Positions 26,506 to 36,491 of a stretch of 64,000 nucleotides of DNA are shown piece after piece. Source of the DNA: Wenyingzhuangia gilva (GTDB lineage Bacteria; Bacteroidota; Bacteroidia; Flavobacteriales; Flavobacteriaceae); assembly GCF_030519655.1 (NCBI RefSeq), contig NZ_JAUMIT010000003.1, positions 124,001 to 188,000 on the forward strand, given 5' to 3'. Below the pieces are notes generated by a model that did not search any database, was not told where the DNA came from, and worked only from the letters and a program-made list of their open reading frames with translations. Made by a program: the position numbers and the translations under genes. The number at the start of each line of letters is the position of its first letter. Position 1 is the first letter of the stretch.

Positions 26506-27282
26506 ATGAATTTAGAATTAACCAGACCTATTGTTTTCTTTGACTTGGAAACAACAGGAATCAATATAGCTACAGATAGAATTGTTGAAATATCAATACT
26601 TAAGGTATTTCCTAATGGAAATAAAGAAAGTAAAACATGGTTGGTAAATCCAGAAGTTAAAATTCCTAAAGAAGCTTCAGATATTCATGGAATTACCAAT
26701 GAAAAAGTAATAAATGAGCCTACTTTTAAAGAATTAGCTCCTAGGGTTCATGAATTAATCAAAGGATGTGATTTGGCTGGATTTAATTCAAATCGATTTG
26801 ATATTCCTCTACTTGCAGAAGAAATGTTAAGAGCTGAAGTTGATTTTGATTTGACAAACATAAAATTTGTAGATGTTCAAACAATTTTTCATAAAAAAGA
26901 ACAAAGAACATTAAGTGCTGGATATCAATTTTACTGCAATAAAGAATTAGAAGGAGCACATTCTGCAGAAGCTGACACCAATGCTACTTATGAAATTTTG
27001 TTAGCTCAAATAGAAAAATACGACGATATAGGAACAACTGTTAGTGAATTAAGCGATTATTCTTCTCATCAAAAGAGAGCAGATTTTGCTGGTTTTATAC
27101 AGTTTAATGATAATGATGTAGAGATTTTTACGTTTGGTAAATATAAAAACCGAACTGTTTTAGAGGTTTTAGCTGAGAATCCAGGCTATTATAATTGGAT
27201 TATGAATGCGGATTTTCCGTTGTATACAAAAAAGGTTTTAACCAATATTAGATTAAAGTCTTTAAACACTAAATTAAAATAA
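26506..27282 (+). CDS. DEDDh 3'-5' exonuclease with C-terminal DUF3820-like domain
   Basis: 258 aa. Exonuclease fold (about 8-172): FFDLETTG (ExoI), GFNSNRFDIPLL (ExoII), and HSAEADTNATY (ExoIII, DEDDh). After about 200, TFGKYKNRTVLEVLAENPGYYNW is a DUF3820-like module also found with DnaQ-type nucleases. Possibly a DNA polymerase III epsilon-like proofreading or repair nuclease. One base separates it from the next gene, so they form an operon. Confidence 0.9.
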   Translation: MNLELTRPIVFFDLETTGINIATDRIVEISILKVFPNGNKESKTWLVNPEVKIPKEASDIHGITNEKVINEPTFKELAPRVHELIKGCDLAGFNSNRFDIPLLAEEMLRAEVDFDLTNIKFVDVQTIFHKKEQRTLSAGYQFYCNKELEGAHSAEADTNATYEILLAQIEKYDDIGTTVSELSDYSSHQKRADFAGFIQFNDNDVEIFTFGKYKNRTVLEVLAENPGYYNWIMNADFPLYTKKVLTNIRLKSLNTKLK

Positions 27283-27283
27283 A

Positions 27284-27769
27284 ATGTACGTACCCTATAA
27301 TACATTACCCGATACTGCTCGTGTGTGGATCTATCAATCTAACAGAAAGTTTAACGAGCAAGAAAAAGAAAAAATTAATGAAATGACTACAGAATTTGTA
27401 GAACAATGGACACGACATGGAGAAAATGTTCGTGGTAGTTTTACAATTTTATATGATCAATTTTTAATCATTGCTGTAGATCAAAATTTTGTAGAAGTAT
27501 CTGGTTGTTCTATTGATGCTTCCGTAAAATTAGTACAACAAATTCAGGCAGGCTTAAAGGTAGACATGCTTAACAAATTAGCCATTGCCTATAAAGAAAA
27601 TGATGAAATTAAAGTGACTCCTATGTCAGATTTTACCCACTTAGCAAAATCTGGTATAGTAAATGCTAATACTATTGTGTTTAACAATATGGTAAACTCT
27701 AAAAAAGGAGTTGCTACATTGTGGGAGGTGCCGGCTACACAGAGTTGGCATGCTCGCTTTTTTAACTAG
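27284..27769 (+). CDS. Conserved Bacteroidetes protein, often labelled 'ABC transporter ATPase'
   Basis: 161 aa with no Walker A, signature or Walker B motif, so the transporter label used for homologs in flavobacterial genomes is not supported. Recognisable features are the start MYVPYNTLPDTARVWIYQSN and the conserved WTRHG, VEVSGCSIDASVK and MSDFTHLAKSG. Soluble, no signal peptide. Sits between a nuclease gene and the GH3 fusion. Function unknown. Confidence 0.75.
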   Translation: MYVPYNTLPDTARVWIYQSNRKFNEQEKEKINEMTTEFVEQWTRHGENVRGSFTILYDQFLIIAVDQNFVEVSGCSIDASVKLVQQIQAGLKVDMLNKLAIAYKENDEIKVTPMSDFTHLAKSGIVNANTIVFNNMVNSKKGVATLWEVPATQSWHARFFN

Positions 27770-27781
27770 ATCACCTCTTTT

Positions 27782-30718
27782 ATGAAATACACTTTTTTAC
27801 TATTTGTTTCATTTAGTTTTGCTTTGTTTGCTCAAAACTCAAATGAAACCAAAAGTTCTATTGCAAAACCTTTAATAGCAAAGGATACTTTATCTCAAAA
27901 AATTTGGTTAGATAGCTTATTGTCTAAAATGACTTTAGATGAAAAAATAGGCCAGTTATTTATGGTGCAAGCCTATTCAAACAAAGATGAAAAACACAAA
28001 CAAGAAATCATCAACTTAATTGAGAAATATCATATTGGAGGATTGATTTTTATGCAAGGAAGTCCTGAAAAGCAAATTAATTTGTATAATGATTATCAAT
28101 CTAAAAGCAAAGTTCCTTTATTAATTGGTTTTGATGGTGAATGGGGATTGTCTATGCGAATTAAACCATCATTTGCTTATCCTTGGAACATGACACTGGG
28201 TGCAGTTCAAAATGATTCTTTAATATATCAGGTAGGAAAACAAATAGGTAACCATTGTAAAGAAGTTGGTGTACATATAAATTTCGCTCCAGTAGTTGAT
28301 ATCAATACAAATCCAAAAAATCCAATTATAGGAAATAGATCTTTTGGAGAAAATAGAGAGAATGTTACTCAAAAATCAATTGCATTTATCAATGGAATGC
28401 AAAGCGTTGGGGTCTTAGCAAATGCCAAACATTTTCCTGGACATGGTGATACTGCTTCAGATTCTCACAAAACATTACCTGTCGTTAATTTTGATATGAA
28501 AAGATTGGATAGTATTGAAATGTATCCATACAAACAATTGGCAAAATCTAATTTGGCAAGTGTCATGGTTGCTCATTTGGATGTACCAGCTTTAAAAACC
28601 GAAAAAGGTAGACCTACTTCTATTTCAAAAAAAGTAATTACTGATTTACTAAAAAATAAAATAGAATTTAAAGGATTGGTATTTACCGATGCTTTAAATA
28701 TGAATGGAGTTGCAAGTTATACTACTAGCGATCAGGTGGCTTTAGAAGCATTTAAAGCAGGAAATGATATGTTGTTAATTCCTGTAGATGTTGAAAAAGG
28801 AATAGCTACAATTCACAAAGCAATTACAGATAGTTTGATTTCCGAAAAAAGATTAGATAGTTCTGTAATAAAAGTTCTACAAGCTAAATATTGGGCAGGG
28901 TTAAATCAATTAGAATTGTTAAAAACAACCAACATTCAGCAAAGAATTCACACAGTAGAAGATGATTTATTATTTAAAAAAGTAGCAGAAAATGCCATTA
29001 CTTTGGTAAAAAACAATCAAGACTTTTTACCTTTAAAAAGATTAGACACTTTAAGCATCGCTTCTATTTCTTTAGGCGATGAAGGTAGTAGTGAATTCGT
29101 AAAAACAATTAACAAATACAAAGAAGCTACCATTGTTAAAGGAGTAGATCAAAATAATTTTAAAAACAAACTAGTAACCTATAACACGGTTATCATTGGA
29201 ATCCATAAATCAGATGCAAATCCTTGGAAATCTTATGAAATTTCTAACGCTGAGATACGTCTTATCAATGAAATTTCCAAAACCAAGACAGTAATATTAA
29301 CCGTATTTGCAAGTCCATATTCTTTATTAAAACTAAACGGATTTAAAAATATATCAAATATCATTGTTGCTTATCAGAACAATTCCGTTTTTCAATCTGT
29401 AGCAGCACAACAAATTTTTGGTGCTTTACCTTTTTTAGGAAAATTACCTGTTTCGGTTTCTAAACAACATAATGTTGGTAGTGGAATTGTTACAGAATCT
29501 ATCCATAGATTACAATATGGAACTCCTGAAGAAGTAGGAATGAATTCCCTAAAATTATCTAAAATAGATTCTATAGCGAATATTGTCATTTCTGAAAAAA
29601 TGTCTCCTGGTCTACAAGTATTGGTAGCTAAAAACAATAAAGTTGTTTTTGAAAAATCATATGGATATTATACTTATGACAAACATCAAAAAGTAAACAA
29701 TAACTCTTTATATGATTTGGCTTCTTTAACCAAAATACTGGGAGCCTTTCCTTTGTATCTAAAAGCCTTTGAAGAAGGTGTTTATCACTTAGATGATACT
29801 TTAGGAGATTTGTTACCTATGTATAAAGATAGTCCTTTAGGTAATTTATTGGTGATAGATATGTTTGCACATCAATCTGGTTTAAAAGCATGGATTCCTT
29901 TTTATTTAAAAACTTTAGATAGTGTATCTCATCAACCCATGAAAAAATGGTATCACCCAACTAAAGGTAATGGTTACAATGTTAAAGTAGCAGAAAATGT
30001 ATTTATGAAAGATGAATATATTGATAGTATTTATCAAACCATCAAAACAACCCCTCTTAGAGATAAAAGAGATTATTTGTATAGCGGTTTGCCTTTCTTG
30101 TTATTCAAAAAAATTTTAGAAAACCACTATCATAAATCTATGGATGTATTATTGGCTGAAAACTTCACCAATTCTTTAGGAGCTGATAAATTGCTATATA
30201 CCCCGTTAAACAAATACAAAAAAGATAGCATTGTTCCTTCTGAAGAAGACAATTATTATAGACACCAAAGACTGCAAGGAAATGTTCACGATATGGCTGC
30301 AGCTATGTTTGGTGGTGTTACAGGAAATGCAGGTCTTTTTGGAAATGCAAATGACATTGCTAAAATGATGCAATTATATTTAAATAGAGGAATTTATGGT
30401 AGTCATAAATATTTTAAACCTAACACCTTTAATAATTTTAACAAATCATACTTTAAAAACAGGGATAATAGAAGAGCACTAATTTTAGACAAACCATCTT
30501 TTGATTCAAAAGTTCTTAACACCTGTAATTGTGTTTCATCTAAAAGTTTTGGACACAGTGGTTTTACTGGTACTTTTGCTTGGGCTGATCCTGAAACAAA
30601 TCTTATATACATATTTCTATCTAATAGAACCTACCCTAGCATGGATAATAATTTATTAGGTAAAAAAGACATTAGAACCAATATTCAACAACTTATACAA
30701 GATGCAATCATTAAATAA
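27782..30718 (+). CDS. GH3 beta-N-acetylhexosaminidase fused to a serine-hydrolase (beta-lactamase-like) domain
   Basis: 978 aa. Signal peptide ends about LFAQ. GH3 catalytic domain (about 45-365) with the NagZ-type loop KHFPGHGDTASDSH, which supplies the His/Asp acid-base pair, and FTDALNMNGV with the nucleophile Asp. A GH3 C-terminal-like part (about 395-560) leads to a class C beta-lactamase/D-aminopeptidase-like domain (about 590-970) with SLTK (Ser-x-x-Lys) and a GHSGFTG box in place of KTG. Likely a periplasmic peptidoglycan-recycling enzyme combining glycosidase and peptidase or esterase functions. This fusion is known in Bacteroidetes. Confidence 0.9.
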   Translation: MKYTFLLFVSFSFALFAQNSNETKSSIAKPLIAKDTLSQKIWLDSLLSKMTLDEKIGQLFMVQAYSNKDEKHKQEIINLIEKYHIGGLIFMQGSPEKQINLYNDYQSKSKVPLLIGFDGEWGLSMRIKPSFAYPWNMTLGAVQNDSLIYQVGKQIGNHCKEVGVHINFAPVVDINTNPKNPIIGNRSFGENRENVTQKSIAFINGMQSVGVLANAKHFPGHGDTASDSHKTLPVVNFDMKRLDSIEMYPYKQLAKSNLASVMVAHLDVPALKTEKGRPTSISKKVITDLLKNKIEFKGLVFTDALNMNGVASYTTSDQVALEAFKAGNDMLLIPVDVEKGIATIHKAITDSLISEKRLDSSVIKVLQAKYWAGLNQLELLKTTNIQQRIHTVEDDLLFKKVAENAITLVKNNQDFLPLKRLDTLSIASISLGDEGSSEFVKTINKYKEATIVKGVDQNNFKNKLVTYNTVIIGIHKSDANPWKSYEISNAEIRLINEISKTKTVILTVFASPYSLLKLNGFKNISNIIVAYQNNSVFQSVAAQQIFGALPFLGKLPVSVSKQHNVGSGIVTESIHRLQYGTPEEVGMNSLKLSKIDSIANIVISEKMSPGLQVLVAKNNKVVFEKSYGYYTYDKHQKVNNNSLYDLASLTKILGAFPLYLKAFEEGVYHLDDTLGDLLPMYKDSPLGNLLVIDMFAHQSGLKAWIPFYLKTLDSVSHQPMKKWYHPTKGNGYNVKVAENVFMKDEYIDSIYQTIKTTPLRDKRDYLYSGLPFLLFKKILENHYHKSMDVLLAENFTNSLGADKLLYTPLNKYKKDSIVPSEEDNYYRHQRLQGNVHDMAAAMFGGVTGNAGLFGNANDIAKMMQLYLNRGIYGSHKYFKPNTFNNFNKSYFKNRDNRRALILDKPSFDSKVLNTCNCVSSKSFGHSGFTGTFAWADPETNLIYIFLSNRTYPSMDNNLLGKKDIRTNIQQLIQDAIIK

Positions 30719-31081
30719 TTTGCATTTTTAAGCACTCCTCTATACTTCTCTTCATCAATTAATTAATTTCCACATCATATATCAATATAAATATTCACTT
30801 ATTTTCAATAAACATATGTTTATTAGCAAAAAAAGCATCTATTAATCAAACTTTTTCAAAGCAAAAACACGCGTAAACAACTAATAAACAAATATTTAAT
30901 TGTTATGTTTTAATAATTTTCTATTTTAAGTTTTGTTTACAGTGTTATTTGTGATAAATTAAGGTATACTAAAAATAACCTATTAATTAATCTCATTGTT
31001 TCATTTTTTTAATAACGTATATGACTAAAAATTAAATAAAAATTATTTCATTAATGAAATGATGAACAAATCTTTAATGCT
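30719..31081 (+). other. AT-rich intergenic region with a 16-bp palindrome
   Basis: 363 bases, no ORF. ATTTCATTAATGAAAT (31045-31060) is a perfect palindrome ending 21 bases before the next start codon; it could be an operator or a hairpin masking the ribosome site. No clear promoter box and no terminator for the GH3 gene were seen. Confidence 0.5.
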
Positions 31082-31600
31082 ATGAAGATACGTTCGTTGT
31101 TGTTTTTTGTAATGATTGTTGCTTCATTACAAATGTTTGCCCAAAAAAAAGGAATTATCCAAGTTTCTTTTGACCCAACTATGTTGGTTAATGGACCTTA
31201 CAGTGATAGCCAAAAAGGGGCATTAGATTTTTTAATTAAAACCTCAATCGGAGATTCTAAAAATGAATTCGGATTGTATTTTGAAAAATTTAAAGCCATG
31301 GAATACACTAGTGCTGGAGTATTGTATAATTACAAAATGGAATTAGCTAAAGTTTCATCTGTATTAAACAATATGATAGGTCTAATTGGATTAGATGCTG
31401 GTTACATTAGAAGAGATTTGGCTAAAACGTCAGATGCTTTTACTGTTTCATTAAATGCAGAATTAAGGTATTTAGTAAGTAAGAATTTCGGTGTAAATTT
31501 GACTTCTAACTACAGAGTAAGGGGAGATTTAATAGATTTGTACAATGACAAAACTCCTTTTATTTTTAGTGGTTATGTAGGATTATTCGTTATTCTATAA
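31082..31600 (+). CDS. Small secreted outer-membrane-like protein
   Basis: 172 aa. Signal peptide ends about LQMFAQ. The mature part has alternating hydrophobic and polar strands (FGLYFEKFKAM, TVSLNAELRYLV, IFSGYVGLFVIL) and ends in short hydrophobic strands, as in small eight-stranded barrels. No enzymatic motif, family not recognised. Monocistronic: palindrome before it and a 20-bp terminator stem after it. Confidence 0.65.
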   Translation: MKIRSLLFFVMIVASLQMFAQKKGIIQVSFDPTMLVNGPYSDSQKGALDFLIKTSIGDSKNEFGLYFEKFKAMEYTSAGVLYNYKMELAKVSSVLNNMIGLIGLDAGYIRRDLAKTSDAFTVSLNAELRYLVSKNFGVNLTSNYRVRGDLIDLYNDKTPFIFSGYVGLFVIL

Positions 31601-31615
31601 TAAAACTACCTCTTT

Positions 31616-31662
31616 AAATCACTTTATTTTAACACCTGCTATGTGTTAAAATAAAGTGATTT
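31616..31662 (+). terminator. Long perfect terminator stem
   Basis: A 20-bp perfect stem (31616-31635 with 31643-31662) beginning AAATCACTTTATTTT, 7-base loop, then T residues. Lies 16 bases after the small outer-membrane gene. Confidence 0.9.
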
Positions 31663-31717
31663 TTCATTTAATTAAAGTTCATATTATACTTTTAACATAA
31701 ACCCTCAAACCTTTCTT

Positions 31718-31744
31718 TTGTTAAAGCTATAAACCTTATATTTG
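31718..31744 (+). promoter_or_regulatory. Promoter of the split methionine synthase operon
   Basis: TTG (31718-31720), 16-bp spacer, TATATTTG (31737-31744). The -7 box contains the TTG that would start the longest reading frame, so translation must start downstream, at ATG 31805. The leader is about 55 nt. GTCG (31748-31751) and CGAC (31780-31783) could pair, but no known SAM or cobalamin riboswitch fold was recognised. Confidence 0.7.
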
Positions 31745-31804
31745 CAAGTCGGAAATAAGGGTAAGGTATTTTTATGTTTACGACCCAGTAGCCAAACAAA
31801 ATCT

Positions 31805-32803
31805 ATGGCAAATATTAGAGAAGAACTTAAGAAAAGAATTTTAGTGTTAGATGGTGCTATGGGTACCATGATTCAACAATACAAATTTACAGAAGAAGAT
31901 TATAGAGGCGAACAATTTAAGGATTGGCATGTTTCTGTAAAAGGTAACAATGATATGTTATCTATTACTCAACCAAGTGCTATCAAAGAAATTCATGCAA
32001 AATACTTTGAAGCCGGAGCAGATATTGCTGAAACCAATACATTTTCTAGTACTACCATTGCAATGGCAGATTATGAAATGGAGAATTATGTATATCAACT
32101 AAATTATGAATCTGCAAAAATAGCCAAAGAAGTAGCAGATGAATTTACAGCAAAAGAACCTCATAAACCTCGTTTTGTGGCTGGTTCTATAGGACCTACC
32201 AACAGAACATTAAGTATGTCTCCAGATGTAAATGACCCAGGATATAGAGCTGTTACTTTTGATGAACTAAGAATTGCTTACAAACAACAAACAGAAGCTT
32301 TGTTAGATGGTGGTGTTGATGTTTTATTGGTAGAAACAGTTTTTGATACTTTAAATGCCAAAGCTGCTTTATTTGCAATTGAAGAAGTTAAAGCAGAAAG
32401 AGGAATTGATGTGCCTATTATGTTAAGCGGTACTATTACCGATGCGTCTGGTAGAACTTTATCTGGTCAAACAGCTGAAGCATTTTTAATTTCAGTATCT
32501 CACATTCCTTTGTTAACAGTTGGGTTAAATTGTGCTTTGGGAGCAGATGCATTAGTGCCTCATCTAGAGGCTATATCAAGCAATACTCAATTTGGAGTCT
32601 CAGCGCATCCAAATGCAGGTTTACCAAATGCTTTTGGAGAATATGATGAATCTCCTGCACAAATGGCCAAACAAATTCAAGGTTATTTTGATAAAAGTTT
32701 AATCAACATTATCGGTGGTTGTTGTGGAACCACTCCAGCACACATCAAAGCCATTGCAGATATTGCTGCATTAGCAGAGCCAAGAAAATTACAAGAAGCA
32801 TAA
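31805..32803 (+). CDS. metH: Homocysteine S-methyltransferase half of methionine synthase
   Basis: About 332 aa from MANIREELKKR; the longer frame from 31742 begins inside the promoter box and is rejected. It is the homocysteine- and zinc-binding barrel of MetH: DGAMGTMIQ, FVAGSIGPTNR, GLNCALGA and GGCCGTTPAHI supply the three zinc cysteines. The cobalamin-dependent half is a separate gene 79 bases downstream; this split is usual in flavobacteria. Cytosolic; makes methionine from homocysteine and methyl-cobalamin bound to the partner. Confidence 0.94.
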   Translation: MANIREELKKRILVLDGAMGTMIQQYKFTEEDYRGEQFKDWHVSVKGNNDMLSITQPSAIKEIHAKYFEAGADIAETNTFSSTTIAMADYEMENYVYQLNYESAKIAKEVADEFTAKEPHKPRFVAGSIGPTNRTLSMSPDVNDPGYRAVTFDELRIAYKQQTEALLDGGVDVLLVETVFDTLNAKAALFAIEEVKAERGIDVPIMLSGTITDASGRTLSGQTAEAFLISVSHIPLLTVGLNCALGADALVPHLEAISSNTQFGVSAHPNAGLPNAFGEYDESPAQMAKQIQGYFDKSLINIIGGCCGTTPAHIKAIADIAALAEPRKLQEA

Positions 32804-32841
32804 AGTTGGTTTTTAAGTTATAAAAACTAAAATTGATAAGC

Positions 32842-32877
32842 ACTAATGGCTAAAGACCAATAGTCAAAAGCTAATTA
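32842..32877. repeat. Word-like intergenic repeat between the metH halves
   Basis: AATGGCTAAAGACCAATAG and related words resemble the inverted repeat between thrA and thrB (20325-20384). Same low-complexity vocabulary (GGCTAAAG, AGCTAATT) in another operon gap. Confidence 0.55.
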
Positions 32878-32882
32878 CAATT

Positions 32883-35579
32883 ATGAGTAAAATCAAACAA
32901 ACAAAATACATGAAGTTATCAGGATTAGAACCTTTGGTTTTAGGTCCTGATATGAATTTTATCAATGTTGGAGAAAGAACAAATGTAGCAGGATCTAAAA
33001 TGTTCTTAAGACTAATCAAAGAAGAAAAATTTGATGAAGCTTTAGCCGTTGCCCTACATCAAGTAGAAGGTGGTGCTCAAATCATTGATATTAACATGGA
33101 TGATGGTTTGATTGATGGAAAAGAATCTATGGTTCGTTTTCTTAATTTAATCATGGCAGAACCAGATATTGCTCGTGTTCCAATTATGATTGATTCTTCT
33201 AAATGGGATATCATTGAAGCTGGTTTACAAGTTGTACAAGGTAAATGTGTGGTAAACTCTATTTCTTTAAAAGAAGGTGAAGAAATTTTTAAAGAGCATG
33301 TCCGCAAACTTAAAATGTATGGAGCTGCTGTTATTGTGATGGCTTTTGATGAAGACGGACAAGCTGACAATTATGATCGCAGATGTGAAATAGCAGAACG
33401 TTCTTATCGTATTATGGTTGATGAATGTGGTTTTCCATCAGAAGATATTATTTTTGATTTAAACATATTCCCTGTAGCTACAGGAATGGAAGAACACCGA
33501 AGAAACGCTATCGATTTTATTGAAGCAACATACTGGGTTCGTACCCATCTACCAAATGTGAGTGTTAGTGGAGGGGTTAGTAACGTGTCTTTTTCTTTTA
33601 GAGGAAATAATCCTGTAAGAGAAGCGATGCACTCTGTGTTTTTATACCACGCAATTAAAAAAGGAATGAACATGGGGATTGTAAATCCAGCCATGTTAGA
33701 GGTTTATGATGATATTCCAAAAGATTTATTAGAGTATGTAGAGGATGTAATTTTGGACAGACGTGATGATGCTACAGAACGTTTGTTAGATTTTGCAGAA
33801 AGTTTTAAAGGAGAAGTAAAATCTGAAGCTCAAAAATTAGCTTGGAGAGACTTGCCTTTACAAGATAGAATTACACATGGATTGGTAAAAGGTATTGATC
33901 AATTTATTGTTGAAGATGTAGAAGAAGCTCGTTTACAAGTAGCCAAACCTTTAGAAGTGATTGAAGGTCATTTAATGATTGGAATGGGCGTTGTTGGAGA
34001 TTTATTTGGAGAAGGAAAAATGTTCTTGCCACAAGTAGTTAAATCTGCTCGTGTGATGAAAAGAGCTGTAGCTCACCTAATGCCTTTTATAGAAGCTGCA
34101 AAAGATGAAAACAGTCCGCCACAAGGAAAAGTATTATTAGCAACCGTAAAAGGAGATGTACACGATATTGGTAAAAATATTGTAGGAGTTGTATTGGCTT
34201 GTAACAATTATGCTATTGTAGATTTGGGAGTGATGGTATCCCCAGAAAAAATACTGCAAACAGCTATTGATGAAAAAGTAGATATTATTGGGTTAAGTGG
34301 ATTAATAACCCCATCGTTGGATGAGATGGTTCATATTGCCAAAGAAATGAAGCGATTGAATTTTATCATTCCTTTATTGATTGGTGGAGCAACAACTTCT
34401 AAAGCCCATACTGCTGTGAAAATAGCTCCAGAGTATGATGGTGGAGTGATTCATGTATTAGATGCTTCTCGTTCTGTACCTGTTACAAGTACTTTAATTG
34501 GAGAAGATAAAGAAATATCTCAAGCTTTTAAAGACAAAACCTATGCAGAGTACGATAAAGTTCGTGAAGGCTTTTTAAGTAGAGGTCGTAAGAAAGTGTA
34601 TTTGCCATTAAACAAAGCTAGAGAAAATAATTACAAGTTAGAGTTTAACCATAATACAGTTTATACTCCAAATAAAACAGGAGTTCAAGTTATAAATGAC
34701 TTACCTTTAGAAGAGTTATTGCCTTTTATCGATTGGACACCATTTTTTCAATCATGGGAGTTACATGGAAAGTTTCCTGCCATTTTAGAGGATGAAATTG
34801 TAGGAGTACAAGCCAAAGATTTGTATAGAGACGCTAAAGAAATGTTAGATAAAATTGTGAAAGAAAAATGGTTTGTAGCTAAAGCGGTTTATGGATTATT
34901 TCCAGCAAACACTGTAAATTCTGATGACATAGAAATATACAAAGATAATAGCCGTTCAGAAACCATACAAACCATGTTAACGTTACGTCAGCAATCTAAA
35001 AAAGCAGCAGGAAAACCTCATATTGCTTTAGCGGATTATATAGCACCTAAAGAAAGTGGATTAGAAGATTATATTGGTGCATTTTGTGTAACTGCGGGGT
35101 TTGGAGTTGAGGAAAAAGCTGAAGAGTTTAAACAAAATTTAGATGATTATAATAGTATTATGGTAAAAGCTTTGGCAGATAGATTTGCTGAGGCATTTGC
35201 AGAATACTTACACGATAAGATTCGTAAACAAGATTGGGGATATGCCAAAGGAGAAGATTTATCTAACGAAGAATTGATTAAGGAATCTTATCAAGGAATT
35301 CGTCCAGCTCCAGGATATCCATCTTGTCCAGATCATACAGAAAAAATACAATTATGGGATCTTTTAAAGGTTAAAGAAAATATTGGAGTAGAGTTAACCG
35401 ATAGTTTGGCCATGTTCCCTACAGCATCTGTTTCTGGACACTATTTTGCTCACAAAGAGGCTCGTTACTTTGGATTAGGTAAAATAACCAAAGAACAAGT
35501 TCATGATTTTGCCAACAGAAGAGGATTAACCAATGCAGAGGCGGAAAGGTGGTTAAGTCCAAATATGGCTGAAGAATAA
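32883..35579 (+). CDS. metH: Methionine synthase, folate/cobalamin/reactivation half
   Basis: 898 aa. Pterin-binding barrel (about 15-280) with [12 protein letters not shown] and [10 protein letters not shown]; cap and B12-binding domains (about 320-560) with the lower-ligand motif [17 protein letters not shown] and [12 protein letters not shown]-terminal SAM-dependent reactivation domain (about 575-895) with [12 protein letters not shown] and [19 protein letters not shown]. Works with the upstream homocysteine half. metF, often next to these, is not in the window. Confidence 0.96.
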   Translation: MSKIKQTKYMKLSGLEPLVLGPDMNFINVGERTNVAGSKMFLRLIKEEKFDEALAVALHQVEGGAQIIDINMDDGLIDGKESMVRFLNLIMAEPDIARVPIMIDSSKWDIIEAGLQVVQGKCVVNSISLKEGEEIFKEHVRKLKMYGAAVIVMAFDEDGQADNYDRRCEIAERSYRIMVDECGFPSEDIIFDLNIFPVATGMEEHRRNAIDFIEATYWVRTHLPNVSVSGGVSNVSFSFRGNNPVREAMHSVFLYHAIKKGMNMGIVNPAMLEVYDDIPKDLLEYVEDVILDRRDDATERLLDFAESFKGEVKSEAQKLAWRDLPLQDRITHGLVKGIDQFIVEDVEEARLQVAKPLEVIEGHLMIGMGVVGDLFGEGKMFLPQVVKSARVMKRAVAHLMPFIEAAKDENSPPQGKVLLATVKGDVHDIGKNIVGVVLACNNYAIVDLGVMVSPEKILQTAIDEKVDIIGLSGLITPSLDEMVHIAKEMKRLNFIIPLLIGGATTSKAHTAVKIAPEYDGGVIHVLDASRSVPVTSTLIGEDKEISQAFKDKTYAEYDKVREGFLSRGRKKVYLPLNKARENNYKLEFNHNTVYTPNKTGVQVINDLPLEELLPFIDWTPFFQSWELHGKFPAILEDEIVGVQAKDLYRDAKEMLDKIVKEKWFVAKAVYGLFPANTVNSDDIEIYKDNSRSETIQTMLTLRQQSKKAAGKPHIALADYIAPKESGLEDYIGAFCVTAGFGVEEKAEEFKQNLDDYNSIMVKALADRFAEAFAEYLHDKIRKQDWGYAKGEDLSNEELIKESYQGIRPAPGYPSCPDHTEKIQLWDLLKVKENIGVELTDSLAMFPTASVSGHYFAHKEARYFGLGKITKEQVHDFANRRGLTNAEAERWLSPNMAEE

Positions 35580-35636
35580 AATTTGTAAGTATAAAAACGA
35601 TTGATAGACCTATAAGTAAAAGCGATTATATAAAAC

Positions 35637-35666
35637 TTTGATTAGTTGAATAATTGTATATTTTTG
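35637..35666 (+). promoter_or_regulatory. Promoter of trxA
   Basis: TTTG (35637-35640), 18-bp spacer, TATTTTTG (35659-35666). Both boxes fit the Bacteroidetes consensus; 42 bases before the ATG. Confidence 0.78.
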
Positions 35667-35708
35667 TTAATACGTAAGAATAAAATAAAACATTAAAAAA
35701 ATAAAATT

Positions 35709-36026
35709 ATGGCATTAGAAATTACAGATGCAACATTTGAAGAAGTAGTATTGCAATCAGATAAGCCAGTATTGGTAGATTTTTGGGCAGCTTGGTGTGG
35801 TCCATGTAGAATGGTAGCTCCTATTATTGATGAGTTAACTGAAGAATATGAAGGAAAAGCTGTTATAGGTAAAGTAGATGTAGATGCAAATCAGGAATTT
35901 GCAGCAAAATACGGTGTCCGTAACATTCCTACAGTATTAGTTTTCAAAGGAGGTGAAGTAGTAGATAAGCAAGTAGGTGTAGCACCAAAAGCAACATATG
36001 CAGCAAAAATTGATGCTGCTATCTAA
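35709..36026 (+). CDS. trxA: Thioredoxin
   Basis: 105 aa, standard thioredoxin. Redox site WCGPC with Cys30 and Cys33, the cis-proline loop NIPTVL, and FWAAW before the active site. Cytosolic disulfide reductase that receives electrons from thioredoxin reductase. Monocistronic, with its own promoter and terminator. Confidence 0.97.
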   Translation: MALEITDATFEEVVLQSDKPVLVDFWAAWCGPCRMVAPIIDELTEEYEGKAVIGKVDVDANQEFAAKYGVRNIPTVLVFKGGEVVDKQVGVAPKATYAAKIDAAI

Positions 36027-36047
36027 TTCTTCTATTATCATAGATAA

Positions 36048-36074
36048 AAAAAGATTACCAATGGTAATCTTTTT
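36048..36074 (+). terminator. Terminator of trxA
   Basis: AAAAAGATTACC with GGTAATCTTTTT around AAT, then T residues. Confidence 0.9.
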
Positions 36075-36149
36075 TTATGTCTAAAATTCTGGTTTTAAGT
36101 AAAGTATCATTTTTGACTAAAAAAAATATGAAAAAAGCTAAGAAAGCCT

Positions 36150-36179
36150 TTGCTTAACTGTGATTTAGTTGTATATTTG
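36150..36179 (+). promoter_or_regulatory. Promoter of tRNA-Asp copy 2
   Basis: TTG (36150-36152), 19-bp spacer, TATATTTG (36172-36179). The -33 region differs in surrounding sequence from copy 1 but keeps the same spacing. Confidence 0.87.
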
Positions 36180-36196
36180 CCACCGCTAACAGCAAC

Positions 36197-36270
36197 GGTC
36201 TGGTAGTTCAGCTGGTTAGAATACCTGCCTGTCACGCAGGGGGTCGCGGGTTCGAGTCCCGTCCAGACCG
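36197..36270 (+). tRNA. tRNA-Asp (GTC), copy 2
   Basis: 74-nt cloverleaf identical to the gene at 24781-24854, anticodon GTC. Followed by the same terminator, palindrome and integrase. Confidence 0.97.
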
Positions 36271-36293
36271 CAAGAGAAACATTAAACTCTTAC

Positions 36294-36326
36294 AAAACCT
36301 TATAAACTTTATGTTTATAAGGTTTT
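36294..36326 (+). terminator. Terminator of tRNA-Asp copy 2
   Basis: Same 14-bp stem as copy 1, AAAACCTTATAAAC with its complement around TTTAT. Confidence 0.92.
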
Positions 36327-36372
36327 TTTATTTATGCTGATTTGAATACAAACCAAAATATTTTATATATTA

Positions 36373-36426
36373 GGTAAGTATTTCGGTTAGTATAATTTTA
36401 AGCTTAAAATTACTAACCTCTTTACC
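36373..36426. promoter_or_regulatory. Long nested palindrome between tRNA-Asp and integrase, island 2
   Basis: Core 36385-36418 is identical to the core at 24969-25002, with the same outer GGTAA/TTACC pair. Retention in both islands while the integrase diverged argues for a functional DNA or RNA element rather than chance. Confidence 0.6.
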
Positions 36427-36491
36427 TTGAAAAGATACTATTAGTTTGATTTTGACTTTCGTCCTATGTTTCACCACAAAAGACGATTACT

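Noticed and set aside
31742-31804. Longer metH start with TTG codon
   Set aside because: The TTG is part of the TATATTTG promoter box; the added residues are unlike MetH. ATG at 31805 fits the family.
31745-31804. SAM-II or other SAM riboswitch in the metH leader
   Set aside because: GTCG/CGAC pairing is only four bases and the loop and downstream pseudoknot sequence do not match the consensus. A covariance-model search would be decisive.
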